Assembly: GCA_031993545.1 (NCBI GenBank)
Contig: DAMAHZ010000006.1
Span: 19,747 to 83,746 of the forward strand
DNA from: UBA1535 sp002323775
GTDB taxonomy: Bacteria; Bacillota; Clostridia; Tissierellales; Sedimentibacteraceae
Length of the DNA: 64,000 nucleotides
Reading direction: 5' to 3'
The notes beneath the pieces were generated by a model. It was not told the origin of the DNA. It searched no databases and saw only the letters and a list, made by a program, of their open reading frames with translations. Below are positions 17,177-24,709 of the stretch, one piece after another (position 1 is the first letter of the stretch; each line of letters starts with the position of its first letter). Position numbers and translations under genes: made by a program.

Positions 17177-17860
17177 TTATTTATAATCTTTAGTCCTTGA
17201 TGTAGATATCTTGAAAATTTTTCTTGGCAATATTATAAGAAGGCACAATGCTATCAGAAGCATACCCGAATAAAGCACAAGTTTTTTTATAGGAATAGAG
17301 CTGTATGCTAATGCACCAAAGCTTGTATATATAAATGTTCCGGGTATCATAAAAATCAAAGAATACCAAAAATATGTGCTAAATTTTATATCTGTAATTC
17401 CATAAGCGTAGTTTTGCAGATTGAAAGGAAAAATTGGGATTAATCTGCTAATAATCAAAATCGTATCCCCTTGTTTTTTTATATAACTATCTAACTTAGC
17501 AAGTTTTTCATTTTTTTGCGTCATCTTTTTTACAAAATCTCTGCCAAAATATCTGCCAATTAAAAATGCTACTGATACTCCTATCGTTGAGCCTATAACA
17601 ACGTATATCGCTCCCCAAAAGGCTCCAAATAATATACCGGAAAGAACTGTTATAGGCAATCCAGGTATAAAAAGCACAGTAGAAACAACAAATAGTGCAA
17701 TAAATACCACAGGAGCAAGTATTCCGAACGAAGCTATATATGATTTCAACTCATTTATTTTTTCAAAGCTAAAAATATTGAATATATTGTATTTATTCAA
17801 TATTAAAATGATAGCTGCAATAGCAAAAAGCAAAATATATTTTTTCTTCAATACATCCAC
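17177..17860 (-). CDS. TVP38/TMEM64 (DedA-superfamily) membrane protein, second copy
   Basis: 227 residues with five to six hydrophobic stretches. The VTT core is present: PGLPITVLSGILFGAFWG..., GVSVAFLIGRYFGRDFVKK, then RLIPIFPFNLQNYAYG, where F-N-x-x-x-Y-x-x-G is a conserved family turn. It is clearly homologous to the protein at 11302-12006 but not a recent duplicate. Together they parallel YdjX and YdjZ of E. coli. The start is a GTG at 17860 or a TTG at 17851, both near AGAAGGTGG. A hairpin terminator lies just upstream, so expression may depend on read-through or on a promoter I cannot see. Confidence 0.82.
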   Translation of the reverse strand: MDVLKKKYILLFAIAAIILILNKYNIFNIFSFEKINELKSYIASFGILAPVVFIALFVVSTVLFIPGLPITVLSGILFGAFWGAIYVVIGSTIGVSVAFLIGRYFGRDFVKKMTQKNEKLAKLDSYIKKQGDTILIISRLIPIFPFNLQNYAYGITDIKFSTYFWYSLIFMIPGTFIYTSFGALAYSSIPIKKLVLYSGMLLIALCLLIILPRKIFKISTSRTKDYK

Positions 17861-17880
17861 CTTCTAACGTTTTAATGAAA

Positions 17881-17917
17881 AAATGCACTCTAAATTTTGA
17901 GTTTTCTAGGGTGCATC
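17881..17917 (-). terminator. Terminator-like hairpin after the 148-residue membrane protein gene
   Basis: On the minus strand an AGATGCACCCTAGA arm can pair with TAGAGTGCAT followed by TTTTTTC. It separates the rhodanese/four-helix gene pair from the TVP38 gene. Confidence 0.65.
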
Positions 17918-17925
17918 TTTTCACA

Positions 17926-18372
17926 TTATTTTGTATAATTTATTTTCCTTATATTGTAAAGACAATGATATATTATATTTTGAAGCATAGTAGCCAGCAC
18001 AAAGCACATGCTTAAAATATAGTAGCTGCGATTAATTCTGGTATTACTAAAAACTAAGAAGCATACTGTCCACGTACTTAGCAAAACTAGCAATACTGCC
18101 ATTACATTTAGCATAGCATTTGACTTAATCTTTCTAAATCTACTAAATGCAATTATCACAAGAACAACAATAATGAATAATACAGCTATCCTTATAACAG
18201 GCACAGGAACAAGTTTCTCCCATTTACCATTCAAATACACAATATGTCGAAGCATCCCCATACGTGTTCTCGTGAAGTAATTAGCCACATAGGCACCTAC
18301 TATTGATATAAATTCTAATATGGCGCATAAGATTATAAATGCGCCATATAGTTTATTTTGTAGTTTTGTCAT
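17926..18372 (-). CDS. Unknown four-helix membrane protein
   Basis: 148 residues with four hydrophobic segments (about 9-31, 57-80, 87-108 and 117-135) and basic loops, and no motif that I recognise. The gene starts 6 nt after the stop of the three-domain rhodanese gene, so the two are surely co-transcribed. A partner role for that lipoprotein, as membrane anchor or transporter of sulfur compounds, is possible but only inferred from position. A stretch between helices 1 and 2 (TRTRMGMLRHIVYLNGKW) would face outside. Confidence 0.7.
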   Translation of the reverse strand: MTKLQNKLYGAFIILCAILEFISIVGAYVANYFTRTRMGMLRHIVYLNGKWEKLVPVPVIRIAVLFIIVVLVIIAFSRFRKIKSNAMLNVMAVLLVLLSTWTVCFLVFSNTRINRSYYILSMCFVLATMLQNIIYHCLYNIRKINYTK

Positions 18373-18378
18373 TTTGTT

Positions 18379-19824
18379 TTATCTTGCTGCTTTGTCGTTT
18401 GGCAACTCTTTAACAGTTGTATAAACAACTTCGCCTGTTTTTGGATCTCCAACTTGTACCGAAAGTTCATCATTCATTTGCCATTGGTACCATCCGCCAT
18501 CATATAAGCTCATATTAGTATATCCGTTTTCATACATAATCAAGAATGGAATTGTTGCACGCCATCCTGTTCCACAGTAAAATGAAAGGTGGTTATCCAA
18601 AGTAAAATCAAGACCTTCCCACAGCTTTTTCATTTCATCCATAGTTATATAAGTGCCATCTTCATGTGTGTAATCTTCCATATGGTATGGGTCACTGCCT
18701 GCTTTACCCCAAACAGCGCCTTTTGGCTCTCCGGCTTTATCAATATATGTGTATCCGCTAGTTTCTCCTTTGAATTCTGCATATGAACGAATACTTACTA
18801 AACGGAAGTTTGCATCTTCATTTAATCTTCTAGCTGCATCTTCAATAGAAGTCCAATATTCCGGATGAGCAGGCACCGTTGTACCAAACTCTGTAGCTGC
18901 CTTTGGAGCATTGTCAGTTGTTTCTAGCTCGTATCCTGCATTTGCCCATGCGTTAAGGCTTCCATCCAATACTTTTACATTTTCTACACCTGCCCACAAA
19001 TATGCGTATGCAACTCTGGCAGTTCCTGAAACATCTGAACCATATAGTATAACAGTTGTGTCCTTTGTAACTCCAAGGTCAAGCATTGCCTTTTCAACTT
19101 CCTCAGGAGTTTTTATATTCCAGTATGGCTCACCTTCAATACTTGCGATATCTACGTGAACAGCACCAGCTATATGTCCAGTTTTATAATCAGGACTCTC
19201 ATCTGCTGTACCCCAGCTTGCTTCTAAAATTATATAATTGCTTGATTCTTGTTGTTGACCGTCAATCACACTTTTAACCCATTCAGGAGTAACAAATACT
19301 TTTTTTACATCAACAGCATCAACCTTTGCCACATTATTATCTGGTGAAGAAGCGTTGCCTGCTTCTAATAAATCAGTAAAAGTCCAGCCCTTGTATCCAC
19401 CCTCTAAAGTGTAAATATTAGACGCTTCTATGCCTGCTCCCTTTAAAAGCTCTGTTGCAGCCGCAGCGTATCTTTTGCCAGAATAGCATAACAATACAAT
19501 TTTTTTGCCCTTTACATCTGTATCAGCTAGTGCTTTTTCTATGTTTGCTTTAGCAGGTCCATTATCATTATTAGAAACTATAGAATCTACATCAGCAGAT
19601 ATAGCTCCTTTAATATGCTCTGTATCATAATCTGCTTTTTTTCTAACGTCGAAAACTATATAATCACCTTTGTTTTCTGATATAGCAGTTTTAAGCTCAT
19701 CTGCTTTCATATATTGTGTTGTGTCTACATCACCTTGTTTTTGATCTGATTTAGTACTGCATCCTGCAAATACGCTTAATACCAATGCAAGCACTAAAAA
19801 TAAAGATAAAGATCTTTTATTCAT
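18379..19824 (-). CDS. Three-domain rhodanese lipoprotein (YnjE-like thiosulfate sulfurtransferase)
   Basis: 481 residues from the ATG at 19824, which has GGAGG just upstream; an upstream in-frame TTG lies inside the ribosome site. A lipobox (VFAG-C22) anchors it outside the membrane. Domain 1 (about 38-152) has an intact loop with C113 (C-Y-S-G-K-R-Y). Domain 2 (about 178-300) has Gly-Ser in place of the active Cys (L-Y-G262-S-D). Domain 3 (about 320-460) has C417-G-T-G-W-R-A-T, the loop of YnjE. As I recall, E. coli YnjE has three rhodanese domains with only the last active; here domain 1 also looks active. It would transfer sulfane sulfur from thiosulfate or polysulfide outside the cell. 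It is first in an operon with the 148-residue membrane protein. Confidence 0.88.
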   Translation of the reverse strand: MNKRSLSLFLVLALVLSVFAGCSTKSDQKQGDVDTTQYMKADELKTAISENKGDYIVFDVRKKADYDTEHIKGAISADVDSIVSNNDNGPAKANIEKALADTDVKGKKIVLLCYSGKRYAAAATELLKGAGIEASNIYTLEGGYKGWTFTDLLEAGNASSPDNNVAKVDAVDVKKVFVTPEWVKSVIDGQQQESSNYIILEASWGTADESPDYKTGHIAGAVHVDIASIEGEPYWNIKTPEEVEKAMLDLGVTKDTTVILYGSDVSGTARVAYAYLWAGVENVKVLDGSLNAWANAGYELETTDNAPKAATEFGTTVPAHPEYWTSIEDAARRLNEDANFRLVSIRSYAEFKGETSGYTYIDKAGEPKGAVWGKAGSDPYHMEDYTHEDGTYITMDEMKKLWEGLDFTLDNHLSFYCGTGWRATIPFLIMYENGYTNMSLYDGGWYQWQMNDELSVQVGDPKTGEVVYTTVKELPNDKAAR

Positions 19825-20034
19825 TTCATCCTCCAAATTTGTTTTTGTTATTTATGTTAAGCTTTCGAAGGCCATCAACTTTATGATTTTTTCCAATTTC
19901 TTTAGCATAAATACTTATTGTTTTTTAACCTCGGCTAGTATACTATACGCAACAATAAAAGTAAAATAAAAAACATTTATAGTAATTCAATCAACTATAA
20001 ATGTTTTTCATAGTGAAAATAATTTAAAATTTTA
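19364..20034 (-). repeat. Segmental duplication copy A (likely source)
   Basis: It corresponds to copy B at 16502-17176. This copy contains the intact terminator of the histidine kinase gene, the rhodanese promoter (TTTACT-N17-TATACT) and the first domain of the three-domain rhodanese. The intact terminator next to the gene it serves suggests that this is the parent copy. Confidence 0.75.
19972..20005 (-). terminator. Terminator of the Bce-type two-component operon
   Basis: A perfect 12-bp inverted repeat (20005-19994 with 19983-19972 on the minus strand) and a 10-nt loop are followed by TTTTATTTT, starting 30 nt after the kinase stop codon at 20035. Confidence 0.75.
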
Positions 20035-21138
20035 CTATTCTATCTCTACTTCCAACATATCCAATCCTATTTTTACTTTTGTTCCTCTGCCTAAAGTCGA
20101 TTCTATCGATATAGTGTGGGATAATTTCTTTAGAATTTTTTTGCATAAGAACAGTCCTATACCAGTTGATTTTTTGTCGGCACGCCCATTGTATCCTGTG
20201 AAGCCTTTTTCAAAAACCCTTGGCAGGTCTTCCTCTTGTATCCCTATGCCTGTGTCTTGTATAACTAAGGTTTCAGGTAAATCCTCGTCCATATATATTG
20301 ATATCGAGCCTGAGTACGTGTATTTTAAAGCGTTTGACAACAATTGCTCTATTACGAAAACCAGCCATTTTTCATCAGTTATTACACCTGCGTCTAAATC
20401 CTCATAGTTAAGCTTGATTTTTTTACGAATAAAGGATTTTGCATATTTTTTTACAGCCTGCTTAACTATCTTGTCAAGCGAATATCTTCTGATAAGCAAA
20501 TCAGATGAGTCACTTTCCATTCTTAAATACTGCAAAACCATCTCAACATATTGTTCTGTTCTAAAAAGCTGTTCTAACAGCTCCTCGTTAATCTCTTTTT
20601 CTCTTTGTACATTTTCATTTATAGACTTATCGCTTGCCACTAACATATCTTCGTTAAGTTCAAATTCTTCTGATTGGAATTTAGAACTGTCCTGTAAACT
20701 AGATTGAAGAATTAACCTCATTGCCGAGATAGGCGTCTTAATCTGATGAACCCAAAGCGTATAATAATCCATCATATTGCTAAAAGAATTATCTTTTTCG
20801 TAAATCACACTTAATTTGCTCCCATGAAGTATATTTATAAGCTCTTGATAGTCCTTTTCTATTTTATCATTAGCTTCCGGGAATTTTGGTAAGCTCACAG
20901 TTATAACATTTTTTAAATACTCAAGCTCTTTGTGTTTTTTATAAAACGACAAAAATCTAAAAAGAGCTATTATTATAAGTGCAAAAACACTTAACTTTAC
21001 TGCATAAGCAACTGCTTCCACCGGCAAATTGTACAATGAAAAAACAACAGCAAAAATTATCGAACATATTGCAAATACTAGCATAATAAAAATATGTTTT
21101 TTAATATATGAAAATAGAATACTTATAAAATCTTTCAT
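20035..21138 (-). CDS. BceS-type sensor histidine kinase
   Basis: 367 residues. Two membrane helices (about 14-33 and 45-63) have almost no extracellular loop, the intramembrane-sensing layout of BceS. The DHp motif W-V-H131-Q-I-K-T-P-I-S is the subfamily signature. The ATPase domain has N-A-L-K-Y, D-T-G-I-G-I and the G-I-G-L-F-L box. A Glu/Asn-rich segment of about 35 residues (152-185) is inserted between the two DHp helices compared with the family pattern as I know it. Such kinases sense flux through a Bce ABC transporter. No such transporter is adjacent; the nearest is at 3265-6046. The gene starts 1 nt after the regulator stop. Confidence 0.88.
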   Translation of the reverse strand: MKDFISILFSYIKKHIFIMLVFAICSIIFAVVFSLYNLPVEAVAYAVKLSVFALIIIALFRFLSFYKKHKELEYLKNVITVSLPKFPEANDKIEKDYQELINILHGSKLSVIYEKDNSFSNMMDYYTLWVHQIKTPISAMRLILQSSLQDSSKFQSEEFELNEDMLVASDKSINENVQREKEINEELLEQLFRTEQYVEMVLQYLRMESDSSDLLIRRYSLDKIVKQAVKKYAKSFIRKKIKLNYEDLDAGVITDEKWLVFVIEQLLSNALKYTYSGSISIYMDEDLPETLVIQDTGIGIQEEDLPRVFEKGFTGYNGRADKKSTGIGLFLCKKILKKLSHTISIESTLGRGTKVKIGLDMLEVEIE

Positions 21139-21139
21139 A

Positions 21140-21811
21140 TTACTCCGCTAAATAACCCATTCCTTTTTTCGTTTTTATAAAATCATTTAAGCCTATATCC
21201 TCTAGCTTTTTACGAAGTCTTGTCATATTAACTGTCAAAGTATTATCATCTATAAAACTTTCGCTTTCCCAAAGCTTTTCTATTATTTTGTCTCTCGATA
21301 CTACTCTGCCTATATTTTCCATTATTAACTGTAAAATCTTATATTCATTTTTAGTAAGCTCAATCTTTTTGTCCTCATAGCTAAGTGTGGTATCACTTAA
21401 ATTAAGTATCAATCCCTTATGCTCAATTATGTTCATCTGTCCTTGGATAGAATATGTTCTTCTAATAACAGCCTGTATTTTTGCAGTCAATACATCAAGG
21501 TCAAAGGGCTTTGCGATGAAATCATCTCCGCCCATATTCATAGCCATTACAATATTCATGTTATCAGAAGCTGAGGAAATGAAAATAATAGGAGCATTAG
21601 ATATTTTTCTTATCTCATTGCACCAATAAAAGCCATTGAAAAATGGAAGCATTATGTCAAGCAAAACCAAATGCGGATTGGCTTGAATGACCAGCTCCTT
21701 AATATTTTTAAAATCATCGGCACAAGTAACCTCATACTCCCATTTGAGCAAATGCTCCATGAGAATATTTGAAATTGTTTTATCATCTTCTATTATCAGG
21801 ATTTTGTACAT
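21140..21811 (-). CDS. BceR-type response regulator (OmpR family)
   Basis: 223 residues: a receiver domain with acidic pocket E8/D9/D10, phospho-acceptor D52 (L-L-D-I-M-L-P) and K (AKPFD), then a winged-helix DNA-binding domain (about 125-223). It is phosphorylated by the kinase encoded directly downstream and should activate a cell-envelope-stress exporter. The ATG at 21811 lies inside the end of the wecB-like gene (16-nt overlap), so the regulator may be co-transcribed with a wall-polymer gene. Confidence 0.9.
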   Translation of the reverse strand: MYKILIIEDDKTISNILMEHLLKWEYEVTCADDFKNIKELVIQANPHLVLLDIMLPFFNGFYWCNEIRKISNAPIIFISSASDNMNIVMAMNMGGDDFIAKPFDLDVLTAKIQAVIRRTYSIQGQMNIIEHKGLILNLSDTTLSYEDKKIELTKNEYKILQLIMENIGRVVSRDKIIEKLWESESFIDDNTLTVNMTRLRKKLEDIGLNDFIKTKKGMGYLAE

Positions 21812-22923
21812 AATTTCTCTCTAAGTATTTTTACAATATTTTTAGCAGCATTTCCGTCGCCATAAGGATTTACTGCATTTGCCATTTTAGCATATTCTTC
21901 CTTATTACTTATCAACAAGCTAATATGCTCATACACTTCTTTTCTATCTACGCCTATTAATTTTGCTGTGCCTGCTTCTATTCCCTCAGGTCTTTCTGTT
22001 TCTTTTCTAACTACCAGAACAGGCTTTCCAAGTGCCGGTGCAGATTCTTGTATTCCTCCTGAATCTGTAACTACCATATAGCTTTTTGCTATAAGATTCA
22101 TGAAAGGAAGATAATCTATAGGCTCTGTCAGATGAACTCTGCTATTGTTTCCCAGTATTTTAACAGCTATCTCTCTTACCTTTGGATTTTTGTGCATAGC
22201 ATATATTATTTCTACATCTTTATTTTCATTTGCTATATCGTTAATCGCAGAGAAAATATTTTCCATATTTTTCCCAATATTTTCGCTTCTATGCGCAGTC
22301 ATAACAATTACTTTTCTGTTTTCAAAATCAATGTTGTTTATCAATTCATCGTCAAATTTGTAATTTTTGTCTAAAACCATATGGAGTGCATCAATTTCAG
22401 TATTGCCTGTTATGTATATCTTTGACTCATCATAGCCCTCTCTGAGCAAATTTTCTTTTGAGTGCTGTGTCGGAGCAAAATGATAATTTGTTAAAACCCC
22501 TGTAAGCATTCTATTAGCTTCTTCCGGATATGGAGAATACAAATCCCCACTTCTTAACCCTGCCTCTACGTGTCCAATTTTCACTCTATTATAAAATGCC
22601 GCCAAAGCACCTGCAAGCACTGCTGTAGTATCACCTTGCACTAACAACAAATCAGGCTTAAACTCCTTTATAACTTCCTCAACCCCTACTAATGACTTTT
22701 GAGTTACTTCTGTTAGAGTTTGTCCATGTTTAAATATATCTAAATCATAATCCGGCTTTATATCAAATATCTTCAGCATTGGGTCAATCATATCTCTATG
22801 CTGACCTGTCACGCATACCCTTGTTATAAAGCAATCCTCTTTTTTTAATTCCTTTACTAACGGAGCCATTTTTATAGCTTCAGGTCTTGTCCCAAAAACT
22901 ATTAGTATTTTTTTCTTGTCCAT
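21796..22923 (-). CDS. wecB: Non-hydrolysing UDP-N-acetylglucosamine 2-epimerase
   Basis: 375 residues, full length for WecB/MnaA. The N-terminal FGTRPEAIKMAPL nucleotide-binding loop, GQHRDM, the D-T-x-A stretch, H-V-E-A-G-L-R and the SGGIQE/E-R-P-E-x-I-E-A-G-T motifs are all intact. It interconverts UDP-GlcNAc and UDP-ManNAc for teichoic acid linkage units or other wall polymers, in keeping with the tagO/wecA-like gene upstream. The ATG at 22923 follows an AAAGG-type site. Confidence 0.93.
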   Translation of the reverse strand: MDKKKILIVFGTRPEAIKMAPLVKELKKEDCFITRVCVTGQHRDMIDPMLKIFDIKPDYDLDIFKHGQTLTEVTQKSLVGVEEVIKEFKPDLLLVQGDTTAVLAGALAAFYNRVKIGHVEAGLRSGDLYSPYPEEANRMLTGVLTNYHFAPTQHSKENLLREGYDESKIYITGNTEIDALHMVLDKNYKFDDELINNIDFENRKVIVMTAHRSENIGKNMENIFSAINDIANENKDVEIIYAMHKNPKVREIAVKILGNNSRVHLTEPIDYLPFMNLIAKSYMVVTDSGGIQESAPALGKPVLVVRKETERPEGIEAGTAKLIGVDRKEVYEHISLLISNKEEYAKMANAVNPYGDGNAAKNIVKILREKLCTKS

Positions 22924-22958
22924 ATTTTTTCTATACCTTTCCGATAATTATATCTTAC

Positions 22959-23132
22959 TTAATATTTAATCAAAAAATAAATTACATATACCCAGCTTAA
23001 AAGACCATGAAAAATTGCCCAACCGACTGATTTCCAAGTTACGTAGCTGATAGTCATAGCCAATGCGCTACCAAATGTTATTCCGGTTTTAATTGTTTTA
23101 TTTACAAAAGTAACTTTATTTTCATCTCTCAT
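22959..23132 (-). CDS. Small hydrophobic protein of 57 residues
   Basis: An ATG at 23132 lies 9 nt after AGGAG, and the frame runs 57 codons. The first fifteen residues are charged (MRDENKVTFVNKTIK); the rest forms two hydrophobic segments with conserved-looking aromatic residues (S-Y-V-T-W-K-S-V-G-W, then H-G-L-L-S-W-V-Y-V-I-Y). It lies between wecB and the tagO-like gene on the same strand. I do not recognise the family; location and ribosome site support a real gene. It may be a small accessory membrane protein. Confidence 0.65.
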   Translation of the reverse strand: MRDENKVTFVNKTIKTGITFGSALAMTISYVTWKSVGWAIFHGLLSWVYVIYFLIKY

Positions 23133-23154
23133 ACAATATATCTCCTCTAAAATT

Positions 23155-24186
23155 TTATTTTCTACTCGCTTTTTTGATTAAGTTCAGCCTGTTAGCTAAT
23201 ATAAGTATGAGTAAAGCGACTATTACGCCAACCCATATCCCTGTTTTTGTATCACTGTTAGAAATAAATACTGCTGTTAATCCAAGAAATATGCTTATTC
23301 CATATAAAACAAGAACAGTCTGCTTATGATTAAGTCCCTTTTTCATCAATTGGTGATGCAAATGCTCCTTATCCGCTTCCATTATAGATTTTTTATTAAT
23401 AATTCTCCTAACAATAGCAAAGAAAGTATCTAATATCGGAAGTCCTATAGCAAATATCGGAACTATCAAGGTTATCGCAGCTACACTCTTTACAGCTCCA
23501 AGTATCGCTACTATTGACAGCATATATCCCAAAAGCATCGAACCGGTATCACCCATAAAAATCTTTGCCGGATTGAAGTTATGAGGTAAAAATCCAAAGG
23601 CTGCTCCTGCCACGATAGCACATTCGACTATTACAAAGCTATAGCCCTTAGTAATTATAGTCAAAAGCAAGGTAAGTGCTGCTATACCTGAAACACCTGC
23701 GGCTAATCCATCCAAGCCATCAATTAAATTAATTGTATTTGTAATACCCACTATCCAAATTATAGTCATAGGTATTGACAATGAGTTTAAAAGACTAAGC
23801 CCTGCTGTTTGAAAAGGGTTAGTTATAAAGTATATTCTTACTCCTCCATAAACTGCGATAATGGCTGCAATAATTTGAAATCCTAATTTAATTTTTGCAG
23901 GCATCTCATACATATCATCTACTATTCCAACTAAAACGAGTAAGCTTGCACCTATCATTACAGATACGTTTGTTTTGTTGTGAGGTAAAAAAACATACAT
24001 ACATGCCATAATAGCTATATACATAGCAATTCCTCCAAAATATGGCATTGCGTCCTTGTGTATTTTTCTTTCTGTCTTTGGAACATCTAAGGCTCCTACT
24101 TTTATGGCTAATTTTCTTGCAAGCGGTGTTACTAAAAAGGATATTACAAATGCGAAGAAAAATGCCATAACATACAACTTATCCAT
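23155..24186 (-). CDS. Undecaprenyl-phosphate N-acetylglucosaminyl 1-phosphate transferase (TagO/WecA family)
   Basis: 343 residues with about eleven membrane helices. Conserved cytoplasmic loops are present: GxxD-x-P (GALDVPKTERKIH), IVDDMYE, N-L-I-D-G-L-D-G-L and the H-L-H-H-Q-L-x-x-K-G loop. It attaches GlcNAc-1-P to undecaprenyl phosphate, the first membrane step of teichoic acid or related wall-polymer synthesis. It is encoded in one direction with wecB and rpiB. The H-x-H-H motif and lack of an MraY-specific loop favour the TagO/WecA branch over MraY. Confidence 0.9.
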   Translation of the reverse strand: MDKLYVMAFFFAFVISFLVTPLARKLAIKVGALDVPKTERKIHKDAMPYFGGIAMYIAIMACMYVFLPHNKTNVSVMIGASLLVLVGIVDDMYEMPAKIKLGFQIIAAIIAVYGGVRIYFITNPFQTAGLSLLNSLSIPMTIIWIVGITNTINLIDGLDGLAAGVSGIAALTLLLTIITKGYSFVIVECAIVAGAAFGFLPHNFNPAKIFMGDTGSMLLGYMLSIVAILGAVKSVAAITLIVPIFAIGLPILDTFFAIVRRIINKKSIMEADKEHLHHQLMKKGLNHKQTVLVLYGISIFLGLTAVFISNSDTKTGIWVGVIVALLILILANRLNLIKKASRK

Positions 24187-24207
24187 GATGCTTTCCTTTC
24201 TGCGCCT

Positions 24208-24645
24208 CTACTTCCCGATATTCATAATTTTTTCAACACGCTTAATATGCCTTCCACCCTCAAATTCTGTGTCAAGCCATGTTTCTACTATGTCTAAAGC
24301 TAAATTTTTCCCAACGATGCCTGCTCCTAATGCTAACATATTAGCATCGTTATGAAGTCTTGTCATTTTCGCCATAAAGCTATCAGTGCATAAAGCACAT
24401 CTAATTCCATTAACCTTATTGGCAGCTATTGAAATTCCTATACCGGTTGTACATACTACTATTCCCTTATCAGCTTCTTTATTTGCTACTAATAAGGCTG
24501 CCTTTTCTCCGTAGTCAGGATAATCAACAGAATCTAAGCTGTATGTACCAGCGTCAAGCACTTCAACTCCTTTATTTTCTAAATATTTCTTTATAATCTC
24601 TTTTAATTCATAACCACCGTGGTCACATCCTAATGATATTTTCAT
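24208..24645 (-). CDS. rpiB: Ribose-5-phosphate isomerase B
   Basis: 145 residues, the standard length. GCDHGGYELKE is the N-terminal phosphate loop, C-T-T-G-I-G-I-S (about 66-73) carries the catalytic Cys region, and R-C-A-L-C, H-N-D-A-N and LGAG follow. It interconverts ribose 5-phosphate and ribulose 5-phosphate, or acts on allose phosphate in some relatives. AAGGAG lies upstream of ATG 24645. Its position after the sua5-phosphatase gene is a common clostridial arrangement. Confidence 0.93.
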   Translation of the reverse strand: MKISLGCDHGGYELKEIIKKYLENKGVEVLDAGTYSLDSVDYPDYGEKAALLVANKEADKGIVVCTTGIGISIAANKVNGIRCALCTDSFMAKMTRLHNDANMLALGAGIVGKNLALDIVETWLDTEFEGGRHIKRVEKIMNIGK

Positions 24646-24709
24646 TGTATTTTATCTCCTTAAATTACTATATTTTTATAAAATTATATTATTCTCTTGC
24701 TTTTCATTG

